DNA of 64,000 nucleotides from Actinopolyspora mortivallis DSM 44261 (GTDB lineage: Bacteria > Actinomycetota > Actinomycetes > Mycobacteriales > Pseudonocardiaceae): the NCBI RefSeq assembly GCF_000384035.1, contig NZ_KB913024.1:4169351-4233350 (forward strand), read 5' to 3'. A program made the translations under genes and the position numbers. Shown in pieces: positions 17,454 to 25,818 of this stretch (position 1 is the first letter of the stretch; the number at the start of each line of letters is the position of its first letter). The notes below the pieces were generated by a model. That model searched no databases. It saw nothing but the letters and a program-made list of their open reading frames with translations, and was not told the origin of the DNA.

Positions 17454-18302
17454 ATGCGCGTTCTGGCTCTGCTCGACGGCACCCACGTCGATCCGGAAAG
17501 CCCCCTGCTGCGTGCCGACGACCTCGGCGTGCAACGCGGTGACGGGGTGTTCGAGACCATTCTGGCCGTCGACGGCAAACCCAGGGAACTACAACCCCAT
17601 CTGGACCGGCTGCGACGTTCCGCGCGGCTGATGGACCTGCGGCCGCCGGAGGACGCGGACTGGCACCGCGCCGTGGGGGCCGTGCTGGAGCAGTGGCCCT
17701 GGGAGTCCGAGCCCGAACTCGCGGTGAAGCTGGTCTGCACCCGCGGTGTCGACGGCGGGGACGGCACCCCCACGGCCTTCGCGACGGGGCAGTCACTGTC
17801 GGCGGAACTGCTGCGCAAACGTGACGAGGGGGTTTCGGTGGTCACGCTGGAACGCGGGATCGACCCGGACCTGACGGAGCGCGCCCCGTGGCTGCTGCTG
17901 TCGGCGAAGACCCTCTCGTACGCGGTGAACATGGCCGCCCTGCGGGAGGCCGAACGGCGCGGTGCCGAGGAGGTCGTGTTCACCGCCACCGACGGTTCGG
18001 TGCTGGAAGGGCCGACCTCCACCGTGGTGCTGGCCGAGGGGAACACCCTGGTCACCCCACCGCCCAGTGCGGGCATCCTCCGGGGGACCACCCAGGGGGC
18101 CCTGTTCCGGGCCGCCCCCACGGCGGGCTGGAACACCAGCGTGGAACCGGTGTCGGTGGACCGCCTCCGCACCGCCGACGGGCTGTGGCTGGCCTCCAGC
18201 ATCCGCCGGATCACCCAGGTGCACACCCTGGACGGCGAGCGTGTCACCACCGATCCGGAGCTGCACCGCAGGATCCGGGGGATCTACGAGGCCCAGTACT
18301 GA
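17454..18302 (+). CDS. pabC: Aminodeoxychorismate lyase (class IV aminotransferase)
   Basis: A 282-residue PLP enzyme that converts 4-amino-4-deoxychorismate to p-aminobenzoate and pyruvate for folate synthesis. Catalytic lysine is Lys152 in LLSAKTLSYAVNM. The N-terminal GVQRGDGVFETI and the later EGPTSTVVL and LRGTTQGALF loops are fold-type IV hallmarks. Branched-chain or D-amino acid aminotransferase activity is a less likely alternative given the position next to folate-related ygfZ. The transcript is probably leaderless. Confidence 0.85.
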   Translation: MRVLALLDGTHVDPESPLLRADDLGVQRGDGVFETILAVDGKPRELQPHLDRLRRSARLMDLRPPEDADWHRAVGAVLEQWPWESEPELAVKLVCTRGVDGGDGTPTAFATGQSLSAELLRKRDEGVSVVTLERGIDPDLTERAPWLLLSAKTLSYAVNMAALREAERRGAEEVVFTATDGSVLEGPTSTVVLAEGNTLVTPPPSAGILRGTTQGALFRAAPTAGWNTSVEPVSVDRLRTADGLWLASSIRRITQVHTLDGERVTTDPELHRRIRGIYEAQY

Positions 18303-18324
18303 ACCGGCCCCGCAGGAGCGCTCC

Positions 18325-18348
18325 GCCCGCCGCAGCGCCCCGGCGGGC
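18325..18348. terminator. Hairpin between convergent pabC and nitrobindin genes
   Basis: GCCCGCCG pairs with CGGCGGGC (8 bp, 8-nt loop) in the 46-bp gap between the two stop codons, so it can serve both strands. Confidence 0.6.
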
Positions 18349-19017
18349 TCAGCCCACCACGCGTTCGAGTTTCGCCGACAGCCGGGGTTGCAGCTCGTGC
18401 TCGGAGGTGGCCCGCTCCTCGACGTAGGCCAGCGAGCCCTCGACGACCCCGTAGAGGCGGGTGGCCGCGGTCACGTCGTCGGCGGTGGGGGTGCGCAGCA
18501 CCGCGTCGGTGGAGAACTCCCAGCTCGCCTGGTTGCGGGGTTTGCCGAAGAACATCTCCGCCACCCCGGAGGCGTGCACGAGCAGCACCTCGATGCTGTC
18601 GTCCTGCTGGGGCCGCCACCAGCCGAGCTCCCGGAAGGCCGGTTCCACGATGTCGCCGCCCTCGCCGTCCAGTTTCCAGGCGCGGCTCTCGTAGTAGAGG
18701 AACGGCCTGCCGTCGTGGGCGAAGGTGACCTGCTGCAGGAAGCGGTACTTCTCGTCGAGGGAGGGATGGTTCGCCTCGCCCTCACCGCGCCAGACACCGA
18801 CCAGCGGCAGCAGACCGAGACAGGCCGGATCCAGGTCGGGACCCATGCGCAGGTTCGCGGTGTCGCCCATCCCGGGCAGGTCGTCGAACTGCGGGATGTT
18901 ACGCCCCCGGGTCTTCTCGGCGCGCTGCGCCTGGGCGCGCACCGCCGCGTCCCCGCTGCCGGGCTGCGGCTCACCGTGGGCGGACTCGGACTGTTCGGAG
19001 GGCTGGTTGGCAGACAT
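18349..19017 (-). CDS. Nitrobindin-family heme-binding beta-barrel protein
   Basis: A 222-residue protein whose residues from about 60 form the FABP-like nitrobindin (formerly DUF1794) barrel. Family motifs are GVWRGEGE near the first strand, the FYYESRAW-like segment and the closing AKLERV. The preceding 55 residues are polar and disordered, longer than in M. tuberculosis Rv0813c. The family binds heme and handles NO or peroxynitrite. Cytoplasmic. Confidence 0.85.
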   Translation of the reverse strand: MSANQPSEQSESAHGEPQPGSGDAAVRAQAQRAEKTRGRNIPQFDDLPGMGDTANLRMGPDLDPACLGLLPLVGVWRGEGEANHPSLDEKYRFLQQVTFAHDGRPFLYYESRAWKLDGEGGDIVEPAFRELGWWRPQQDDSIEVLLVHASGVAEMFFGKPRNQASWEFSTDAVLRTPTADDVTAATRLYGVVEGSLAYVEERATSEHELQPRLSAKLERVVG

Positions 19018-19083
19018 CGGTGCCGAGACTACCGCGCCCCGCTCTGCGGGGCCGCGCCTGGACCCCCCGTTGTGCTCCCACGA

Positions 19084-19206
19084 TCAGTCGCTGTGCAGGC
19101 GGTACACCACGTAGCAGGCGAACCAGAGGGTGGCGATGGCGGCGATCCCCACCAGACTGACCAAGCCGTAGTGCAGGAAGTCGATGAGTGTCACGCCCGA
19201 GAGCAT
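19084..19206 (-). CDS. Small single-span membrane protein
   Basis: A 40-residue peptide (MLSGVTLIDFLHYGLVSLVG, then a second hydrophobic run ending in YVVYRLHSD) dominated by one transmembrane segment. The short size makes prediction uncertain, but the hydrophobic pattern with a basic C-terminal anchor and codon bias look coding. It lies just upstream of the nitrobindin gene on the same strand. No function is known. Confidence 0.5.
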   Translation of the reverse strand: MLSGVTLIDFLHYGLVSLVGIAAIATLWFACYVVYRLHSD

Positions 19207-19326
19207 AACCACCACCCGCCTCCGACGGGATGTGGCCTGAGGCATGATCTGCCGGAGCGACCACGCCCACGACCGTGTTTCGGTGCTCAGCGGCACCGGA
19301 GCTCACGCGGAGGAGACGGGAATCAC

Positions 19327-20073
19327 ATGGACTTCGACACGCTGCGCGACAGGGCCCTCGCCTACCGCGAGGAACTGCTGCGGCGCAAGAAGGAGATCGA
19401 CCCCGAGTTCGACTGGTACCCCTTCGACACGCTGGCCAACGTGCTGCACCTGGACGGGCTGCTCACCGGACGGAACCGGGAGGTCTTCGGCGGGCTGGCC
19501 GGGCAGCGGATCGCCGACATCGGCGCGGCCGACGGTGATCTGGGGTTCTTCCTGGAGGACGAGCTGGGCTGCCGGGTCGACCTGGTGGACACGGCCGCCC
19601 CCAACTACAACGGGTTGCGTGGGGCGAGGCTGCTGGCGCGGCGGCTGGGTTCCTCCGCCGAGATCCACGACGTGGACCTGGACAGCCAGTTCCGGCTTCC
19701 GGCCGAGCGCTACGGGGCGGTGCTGTTCCTCGGCCTGCTGTACCACCTGAAGAACCCGTTCTACGTGCTGGAGACCCTGGCCGAGCACACCGAACTGTGC
19801 TTTCTGTCCACTCGGATAGCCCAGCTGAGCCCGGACCACGGCATTCGGCTGGCCGAGCAGCCCGTGGCCTACCTGCTGCACCCCACCGAGGCCAACAACG
19901 ACCCCACGAACTACTGGATCTTCTCCGAGACGGGGCTGCGTCGGCTTTTCGACCGCACCGGCTGGGAGGTGGTGGAGTTCACCACCGTCGGTTGCCGCAC
20001 CGACTCGGACCCCGCCGCCCAGGACCGGGACGAGCGGGCGTTCGCGCTGCTGCGGTCGAAACGGGGCCGGTGA
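19327..20073 (+). CDS. Class I SAM-dependent methyltransferase (CmoB/DUF1698-like)
   Basis: A 248-residue Rossmann methyltransferase. SAM-binding motif I is IADIGAADGDLGFFLE (about 62-77). The acidic residue and motif IV region follow in GAVLFLGLLYHLKNPFYVLE, which resembles the DUF1698/CmoB group of tRNA-modifying or carboxy-SAM enzymes. The WYPFDTLANVLHLDGLL segment near residue 36 also fits that group. Substrate unknown. ATG start at 19327. Confidence 0.75.
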   Translation: MDFDTLRDRALAYREELLRRKKEIDPEFDWYPFDTLANVLHLDGLLTGRNREVFGGLAGQRIADIGAADGDLGFFLEDELGCRVDLVDTAAPNYNGLRGARLLARRLGSSAEIHDVDLDSQFRLPAERYGAVLFLGLLYHLKNPFYVLETLAEHTELCFLSTRIAQLSPDHGIRLAEQPVAYLLHPTEANNDPTNYWIFSETGLRRLFDRTGWEVVEFTTVGCRTDSDPAAQDRDERAFALLRSKRGR

Positions 20074-20120
20074 GCGGGTCTCCGTGTCGGCACGGCGGAC
20101 TCTCCCCGGAGGACACGGCG

Positions 20121-20154
20121 GCCTCCCGACGGCTCGTTTCCGCCGTCGGGAGGC
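20121..20154. terminator. Strong hairpin between methyltransferase and sseC
   Basis: A perfect 13-bp stem (GCCTCCCGACGGC with its complement) around an 8-nt loop lies between the two convergent genes, downstream of both stop codons. Confidence 0.8.
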
Positions 20155-20178
20155 TGGTCGGGTCGGAAAACCGGGATG

Positions 20179-20481
20179 TCAGGCCACCGAGACGTCCACC
20201 CGGTGCAGTCCCGGACCCTGGGCCGAGACCTCGGCCTCACCGCTGCCGTCGCGGTGCAGCGCGCGTACGGTCCAGGAGCCCTGGGCGGCGTAGAAACGGA
20301 AGTCGCCCTCCTCGGAGGAGACGACCTCGGCGGTGAACTCCCCGGAGGAGTCCAGCAACCGCACGAAGGCTCCGCCGACCGGTTGGCCACCCGAGCGGAT
20401 CCTGCCCGCCAGGACGGTCTGGTCCCCGGTGTCGGTGTCGACGGCCCCGGTCTGGTCGGGTGCTCCGCATCCGCTGCTCAT
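20179..20481 (-). CDS. sseC: SseC-like DUF1416 protein
   Basis: A 100-residue single-domain protein of the actinobacterial SseC/DUF1416 family with an Ig-like/transthyretin-like beta fold. Conserved GAFVRLLDSSGEFTAEVV and GDFRFYAAQGSWTVRAL segments are intact. It always follows the sulfurtransferase gene, and its role in sulfur metabolism is inferred from that. I choose ATG 20481, seven bases after GGAGG. The ATG at 20487 overlaps the sseA stop (ATGA) but has almost no spacing to the ribosome site. Confidence 0.9.
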   Translation of the reverse strand: MSSGCGAPDQTGAVDTDTGDQTVLAGRIRSGGQPVGGAFVRLLDSSGEFTAEVVSSEEGDFRFYAAQGSWTVRALHRDGSGEAEVSAQGPGLHRVDVSVA

Positions 20482-20483
20482 GG

Positions 20484-21329
20484 TCATGCCTCCTGCTCAC
20501 TCGGGTTCTCGATCGGCACGCCCACCAGCGAGCCGTACTCCGTCCAGGAGCCGTCGTAGTTCTTCACGTTCTGGTGGCCGAGCAGTTCGTGCAGCACGAA
20601 CCAGGTGTGCGAGGAACGCTCCCCGATGCGGCAGTAGGCGATGGTGTCCCGGGACTCGTCCAGCCCGGCCTCGTTGTACACCTTGCGCAGTTCCTCGTCC
20701 GACTTGAAGGTGCCGTCCTCGTTGGCCGCCCGGCTCCACGGAACGTTGATGGCGGAGGGGATGTGCCCGCCGCGCTGGGCGGACTCCTGCGGAAGGTGGG
20801 CCGGCGCGAGCAGCTTGCCGGAGAACTCGTCGGGCGAGCGGACGTCGACGAGGTTGCGCTTTCCGATGGCGTCCACGACCTCGTCGCGGAAGGCGCGGAT
20901 GGAGGTGTCCGGCTCGGCGGCGACGTAGTTGGTGCGCGGACGCTGGGGAACGTCCTTGGTCAGTTCGCGGCCGTCCAGCTCCCACTTCTTGCGTCCGCCG
21001 TCGAGCAGGCGCACGTCACGGTGCCCGTACAGCTTGAAGTACCAGTAGGCGTAGGCGGCGAACCAGTTGTTGTTGCCGCCGTAGAGGATCACCGTGTCGT
21101 CGTTCGAGATACCCTTGGAGGAGAGCAGTTTGCCGAACTCCTCGCGGCCGACGAAGTCGCGCCGCACGTGGTCCTGCAGTTCGTTGCGCCAGTCGAGTTT
21201 GACGGCGCCCGGGATGTGTCCGTTGTCGTAGGCCGTGGTGTCCTCGTCGACCTCGGCGAACACGACCCCCTCGGTGTCCAGGTTCTGCTCGGCCCAGTCG
21301 GTACTCACCAGGACCTGTTCACGACTCAT
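20484..21329 (-). CDS. sseA: Thiosulfate/3-mercaptopyruvate sulfurtransferase
   Basis: A 281-residue two-domain rhodanese, equivalent to CysA2/CysA3 of M. tuberculosis. The catalytic Cys233 sits in the loop CRIGERSS of the second domain. The first domain keeps the GHIPGAVKLDW and YDNGH segments. It transfers sulfane sulfur from thiosulfate or mercaptopyruvate to acceptors such as cyanide or thioredoxin-like proteins. Operon with sseC downstream and a DUF4395 protein and thioredoxin upstream on the same strand. Confidence 0.93.
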   Translation of the reverse strand: MSREQVLVSTDWAEQNLDTEGVVFAEVDEDTTAYDNGHIPGAVKLDWRNELQDHVRRDFVGREEFGKLLSSKGISNDDTVILYGGNNNWFAAYAYWYFKLYGHRDVRLLDGGRKKWELDGRELTKDVPQRPRTNYVAAEPDTSIRAFRDEVVDAIGKRNLVDVRSPDEFSGKLLAPAHLPQESAQRGGHIPSAINVPWSRAANEDGTFKSDEELRKVYNEAGLDESRDTIAYCRIGERSSHTWFVLHELLGHQNVKNYDGSWTEYGSLVGVPIENPSEQEA

Positions 21330-21366
21330 GGATGGGCTCCTTCGTTCGTATCGGCGAAGCGGAATC

Positions 21367-21816
21367 TCAGTGGCTCTCGGTGGGGGATCCGGCGGGTGCC
21401 AACCTGCGGACCAGCAGGTACAGCCGGCAACCGAGGCAGTAGCCGAAGGCGGCGTTGAGCAGGGCGGCTGCCAGCGCCAGCGCGTTGGTCACCACGCCGA
21501 AGGTGGTCCAGCCCGTCGCGTAGCCCACGGTGGCCAGCAGGGTGAAGGCGAAGCCGACCCCCTGGGCGAAGCGGACCGGCCCCGGATCCTCCCCCTGTTC
21601 CTCGGGGAGCTCGCGCAGGTGGGACCGCAGGGTCTTCCGGTACAGCTGACCCCAGGGGTTCATCCGCAGCCCGACGAAGGCGCAGAGCGCGAACAGCGCG
21701 GTCTGCGCCGCCAGGACGCGCCAGCTTCCCGTCACCAGGCCCACGGAGAGAACACCGCTGGTGATCCAGGCCGTGAAGCGGACACCACGGGGATCTACAG
21801 GGTGATCTGTCGACAT
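21367..21816 (-). CDS. DUF4395 membrane protein
   Basis: A 149-residue integral membrane protein with four predicted hydrophobic segments and a CxxC-containing last loop (GYCLGCRLYLLVRR). DUF4395 proteins are linked to sulfurtransferase and thioredoxin genes, and that association holds here (sseA downstream, thioredoxin upstream). The CxxC facing the membrane interface suggests thiol chemistry. ATG at 21816 with AGGAG nine bases upstream. Confidence 0.85.
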   Translation of the reverse strand: MSTDHPVDPRGVRFTAWITSGVLSVGLVTGSWRVLAAQTALFALCAFVGLRMNPWGQLYRKTLRSHLRELPEEQGEDPGPVRFAQGVGFAFTLLATVGYATGWTTFGVVTNALALAAALLNAAFGYCLGCRLYLLVRRLAPAGSPTESH

Positions 21817-22106
21817 GGGCTCTCCTGGCCGGTGGGCTGGATCGTCGAGTCCGTCGGGCGTCGCACGCGCCACGTCGGTCGTGAGCGCTTCTCCGGCGGT
21901 CGCCTCCCGCCGCCCTGGTCATCTCCTACGACACAGGCTGCTTCCGACGCGGCACAGATCCACCACGCGTCTGGAGGTCAGCAGTACGTGCACGTCACGC
22001 AGACTACCGGTCACGACCGGCGATCGGAAAGATTGTTCACCTGTTGGGACGGCCCGTCCTCCTCGGCCCGACACGGGCGGTGACCGGCCCGGGCGGTAGG
22101 CGCCCG

Positions 22107-22583
22107 TCAATCCACATAGGACCTGAGTGCCTCGGTGAGTCCCTCCCGGCGCGGCACTCCCCGGATCCGGAACAGTTCGTGGCCGTTCGGGTCGAGGGCG
22201 ATGGTGGTGGGGGTGGTGTGCACCCCCAGCGGTGTCGACCACTCGGGGTGGTGGCTGAGGTCGAACTCCACGTGCCGCACTGCCGGCTCCCGCTCGGCCA
22301 GCGCGGACAACAGCACGCGGGTGTGCCGGCACGGCGCGCAGAACGCCGTGGACAGCTGCACCAGTGTCACCGCCGCGTCGGCCTCCGTCCCGTGCGGGCG
22401 CACGGCACCGCGCAGCGCCTCGGCCATCTCGGGGGGAAGCTGTTCGAACACCGGTCGTCGTCCCCTCTCCTCGCCGCGGAAGGTGCCCGGGGTGGTGATC
22501 CTGCCCGCCCGCACCCGGAGCAGCGCACCGAGCGTCAGCACCGCGAGCGACACACCGGCCAGGGTCCACCAGCCCGGTGACAT
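22107..22583 (-). CDS. Membrane-anchored thioredoxin-family protein
   Basis: A 158-residue protein. One N-terminal transmembrane segment (about 5-23) anchors a thioredoxin fold whose active site is FCAPC (Cys82, Cys85). The cis-proline region appears as TTPTTIAL. It resembles the ThiX/Rv0816c protein. Its ATG overlaps the stop of the upstream lipid-binding gene (TGATG), so the two are coupled. Probable partner of the sulfurtransferase. Confidence 0.88.
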   Translation of the reverse strand: MSPGWWTLAGVSLAVLTLGALLRVRAGRITTPGTFRGEERGRRPVFEQLPPEMAEALRGAVRPHGTEADAAVTLVQLSTAFCAPCRHTRVLLSALAEREPAVRHVEFDLSHHPEWSTPLGVHTTPTTIALDPNGHELFRIRGVPRREGLTEALRSYVD

Positions 22584-23350
22584 CAGTTTCCCGTTCCGGG
22601 CCCGTTGACGGTCACGTCGTGGGCCGTTCCCTCCACCACCAGGGCGCCCCGCTCGACGTGGACCTCGGTCGGTCGCACGTCGAAGGGCAGCATCCCCGGT
22701 TCGAGGGTGGTGGTGAACCGCCCCAGGATCGCCCGCTCGAAACGGCCCGCCAGTTCCACGGAACCGACCTCGTCGTTGTTCAGGTCCAGCCGACGCGGTT
22801 CGATCCTGATCCCGCCGTCGGCCACCACGAGCCGTCCGGTGACGGTCACCCGGTTGGTGACTCCCGCGATGCCCACGACCCCCTCCAGTCGCACTCCCGC
22901 CACGGAGCCCTCGCCGGGGTCCGCGGCGGTCTCCGTCGGGGAGATGCTCAGCTTCTGGACCGGAAGCACCTCCTGGAGCGTGGACTCGTCGATCCGGGCG
23001 CGTCCGACCACCTCCGCGATGTCGATCCTGCTCGAACCACCGCCGATCATCGCGAAGGTGTCCACCCGGGCGTGGTGCAGATCGGCCTGCACGTCCACGT
23101 CCGACAACGGACCCGCGTCCACGCCCGGCGCGTCCAACCACACGTCCCGGAAGTCCCCGCGCGCGGCCTGGGTCAGGAACGGGAACCCGTTGATCCGCAC
23201 CTCGGGCTCTTGGCCGAGTTCGAGACTGTCCCCCAACTTCGTGGCCACCCGGTTCTCGGCGACCGCGGCGGCACCGAAGTCGGCGGCCACCAGCAGACCG
23301 AGCACCACCAACAGCGTTATGACCAGCTTCTTCGGGAAGGCACGTTGCAC
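22583..23350 (-). CDS. LmeA-like DUF2993 lipid-binding protein
   Basis: A 255-residue protein with an N-terminal transmembrane or signal anchor (about 8-28, VITLLVVLGLLVAADFGAAA) and a tubular lipid-binding DUF2993 domain. The related mycobacterial LmeA acts in lipoarabinomannan mannan-core elongation outside the membrane. The NGFPFLTQAARGDF segment is a family hallmark. GTG start 23350 after GGAAGGGAA. Its stop overlaps the thioredoxin start. Confidence 0.8.
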   Translation of the reverse strand: MQRAFPKKLVITLLVVLGLLVAADFGAAAVAENRVATKLGDSLELGQEPEVRINGFPFLTQAARGDFRDVWLDAPGVDAGPLSDVDVQADLHHARVDTFAMIGGGSSRIDIAEVVGRARIDESTLQEVLPVQKLSISPTETAADPGEGSVAGVRLEGVVGIAGVTNRVTVTGRLVVADGGIRIEPRRLDLNNDEVGSVELAGRFERAILGRFTTTLEPGMLPFDVRPTEVHVERGALVVEGTAHDVTVNGPGTGN

Positions 23351-23698
23351 GCCGGTTCCCTTCCGTCCGGGGGTCGGGGTGAGGGCTCCTCCGCGTGTCC
23401 ACGGAGGAATCCGGGAGAGCACCGCTTTCGAGGATCGCACACCTTGGCCGGGGGCCGGGGGCCTCCGGCTGATCCGTGCGGAAAACCACTGGTCGGGCCT
23501 TCACGGCGCCGGAAGAATCGCGTTCACACGCGGTTCACCGAAAGATCCGACGCCGCTGCCGGCGGTGGCGTGTGATGTGCGCCGTGTTACCCGTGCCTGT
23601 CGGCGACGTGACGGGTATTCTGCCGCTCATCGGAGGCAACGGAGCCTCGCCGTCCGTGTTGCCCACACCGGTGGAAACCGGTTTACGGAGGCCTTCAG

Positions 23699-24523
23699 AT
23701 GAGCTCCGAACTGTTGTTGGTGTCCGGCGAGTCCGACTGCGAGTCCGTGCTGCCCTCCCTCGCGCTGCTTCCCCACCGGGTGCGGGTGGTGCCTCCGGAC
23801 TCCTCGGCGATGGCCACGGCGGTCGGTCACGAACTCGTGTTCGTGGACGCGCGTGGCGATCTGGCGCGGGCACGCGACCTCTGTCGCATGCTGTCCTCCG
23901 GTGCCATGGGAGTGCCCGTGCTCGCGGTGGTGAACGAGGGCGGACTGGTCGTGGTCAACTCCGAGTGGGGGGTCGACGACGTGTTGCTGCCCACGGCGGG
24001 ACCGGCCGAGGTGGACGCGCGGATCCGGCTGCGTACCCAGCACGGCAACGCCGCCGGCGCGGGCGGGCCGGTCACGGTGGGGGACCTGGTCATCGAGGAG
24101 GAGACCTACACGGCCCGGCTGAGGGGTCGTGCCCTCGAACTCACCTACAAGGAGTTCGAGCTGCTCAAACACCTGGCCACCCACGCGGGCCGGGTGTTCA
24201 CCCGGGTGCAGCTGTTGCAGGAGGTCTGGGGCTACGACTTCTTCGGCGGGACGCGCACCGTCGACGTCCACATCCGGCGGCTGCGGGCCAAGCTCGGCCC
24301 CGAGCACGAGGCGATGATCGGGACCGTGCGCAGCGTGGGCTACAAGTTCGTCCGCCCCGCCCGTTCCGGCAGGGACGGTGGCGGTTCCCGACGGGCCGAC
24401 TCGGCGGCCCACGAGGCGGAACGGGCCGCGCTGTCCGGCGAGGAGCACGGCGAGGAGGACGACTCCTCCGAGCGGGCCGTCTTCCGGGCGGGTGAGGAGC
24501 TGTCGGCCCGGGCCGGCGAGTGA
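23699..24523 (+). CDS. glnR: Atypical OmpR-type regulator GlnR
   Basis: A 274-residue atypical response regulator, the global nitrogen regulator of actinomycetes. The receiver-like domain (about 1-115) retains the family DDVLLPTAGPAEVDAR segment and VFVDARGDL. The winged-helix domain follows with YKEFELLKHLATHAGRVFTR and WGYDFFGGTRTVDVHIRRLRAKL. The tail (about 220-274) is acidic and disordered, which is common in GlnR. ATG 23699 has GGAGG seven bases upstream. mshD follows on the same strand. Confidence 0.9.
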   Translation: MSSELLLVSGESDCESVLPSLALLPHRVRVVPPDSSAMATAVGHELVFVDARGDLARARDLCRMLSSGAMGVPVLAVVNEGGLVVVNSEWGVDDVLLPTAGPAEVDARIRLRTQHGNAAGAGGPVTVGDLVIEEETYTARLRGRALELTYKEFELLKHLATHAGRVFTRVQLLQEVWGYDFFGGTRTVDVHIRRLRAKLGPEHEAMIGTVRSVGYKFVRPARSGRDGGGSRRADSAAHEAERAALSGEEHGEEDDSSERAVFRAGEELSARAGE

Positions 24524-24633
24524 GGCCACGAAGCCCGTTCGTGCGGGTGCCTCTTCGGGAGCGGTGGGAGTCCTCACACGGCGAGACGTTCCCCCGTGGT
24601 CGCGGACGGGCGGCCCGAACGGGCGAGTGTGGG

Positions 24634-24639
24634 TAATCT
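24634..24639 (+). promoter_or_regulatory. Leaderless -10 box of mshD
   Basis: TAATCT lies 8 nt before the GTG start at 24648 and no ribosome-binding site is seen. Confidence 0.5.
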
Positions 24640-24647
24640 CGGCCGGT

Positions 24648-25613
24648 GTGGTGCAGCTGACGTGGCGAAACGGACTGGATGACGCCGAGACCGCCGAGGT
24701 CGAGAACCTGCTGGCGGAGGCGGAGGAAACGGACGGGGTGGCCCCCGTGGGCGAGCAGGTGTTCCTGCGACTGCGTTCCCACCGGGGAGTCGCCGAACAG
24801 GTCGAGCCGGTCCGGGCGGACGTGCCGGGCTCGGAGCACTTCGTGGCCCGGCTCGACGGTGAGTTGGCGGGTTACGCCCACCTGGACACCTCCGGGGAGG
24901 CCGCGGGTCAGCCGTTGGTGGCCGAGCTGGCGGTGCGCCCCGGTTCCCGCCGGCGAGGGGTGGGCACCGAGTTGGTCCGGGCGCTGGCCCAACGGGCGGA
25001 GGTTCCGCTCACGGCCGAGGCCCCGGCGGGGGATACCGGGGGGTTGCGCCTGTGGTCGCACGGGTTGTTGCCCGACGCGGTGGGGCTGGCCGAGCGGTTC
25101 GGGGCCGTGCGGGTCCGCGAGCTGTGGCGGATGGGACGCGAGCTGGCCGGAGCCGAGCTCGACGAGCCGAGGCTGCCCGAGGGGGTGAGTATCCGCTCCT
25201 TCCGGGTGGACCGGGACGAGCCGGAGCTCGTCCGGGTCAACCACCGTGCCTTCCGGTGGCACCCCGAGCAGGGCGGTATGACCGAGGCGGAGCTGCGGGA
25301 GAAGGAGCGGCTCGACTGGTTCGACCCCGCCGGGTTCCTGCTGGCGGTGGACGAGTCGGACACGGTGCTCGGCTTCCACTGGACCAAGGTTCACCCCGAC
25401 GGCACCGGTGAGGTCTACGTGGTCGGCGTGGATCCGGACACACAGGGTAGTGGGCTCGGGCGGGCGCTGACTCTCGCCGGGCTGCGGTACCTCAGGGACG
25501 TGGGGTGCCCACGGGTGATGCTGTACGTGGAGGCGGACAACGGTCCCGCCGTGGCGGTCTACCGCCGACTCGGCTTCGAACGCTGGGATGTCGACGCCCA
25601 GTTCGGCCTGTGA
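24648..25613 (+). CDS. mshD: Mycothiol synthase
   Basis: A 321-residue tandem-GNAT enzyme that acetylates Cys-GlcN-Ins to finish mycothiol, the main thiol of actinomycetes. The N-terminal GNAT domain (about 1-140) shows PLVAELAVRPGSRRRGVG. The C-terminal one (about 150-321) contains VVGVDPDTQGSGLGRALT, the acetyl-CoA loop, and AVAVYRRLGFERW. GTG start 24648 is assigned from the leaderless pattern; the GTG three bases later is equivalent. The next gene cluster is pst. Confidence 0.92.
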   Translation: MVQLTWRNGLDDAETAEVENLLAEAEETDGVAPVGEQVFLRLRSHRGVAEQVEPVRADVPGSEHFVARLDGELAGYAHLDTSGEAAGQPLVAELAVRPGSRRRGVGTELVRALAQRAEVPLTAEAPAGDTGGLRLWSHGLLPDAVGLAERFGAVRVRELWRMGRELAGAELDEPRLPEGVSIRSFRVDRDEPELVRVNHRAFRWHPEQGGMTEAELREKERLDWFDPAGFLLAVDESDTVLGFHWTKVHPDGTGEVYVVGVDPDTQGSGLGRALTLAGLRYLRDVGCPRVMLYVEADNGPAVAVYRRLGFERWDVDAQFGL

Positions 25614-25713
25614 CCCTGTTGCGGACACACCGTGTTCGACTCTGCTGTGTGGGTGAGTGGGCCTATCGTTCGCTCGCCCACACAGCTGTGGGATTGCTTA
25701 CGTAGCGTGCTGT

Positions 25714-25735
25714 GTTCACTTTTTGTTCACCTGAA
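25714..25735 (+). promoter_or_regulatory. PHO box upstream of pstS
   Basis: Two direct repeats GTTCACT (25714) and GTTCACC (25725) spaced 11 bp match the PhoP direct-repeat units described in Streptomyces. They lie about 85 bp before the pstS start, where PhoP would activate the operon at low phosphate. Confidence 0.8.
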
Positions 25736-25818
25736 TGGTGGCTGGCGGCTACCGAATGGTCGTACCGTCCCGAGGGTGAACGGCACACGCCGTTGGCTCC
25801 CGCTCTTGGAGGAACGAC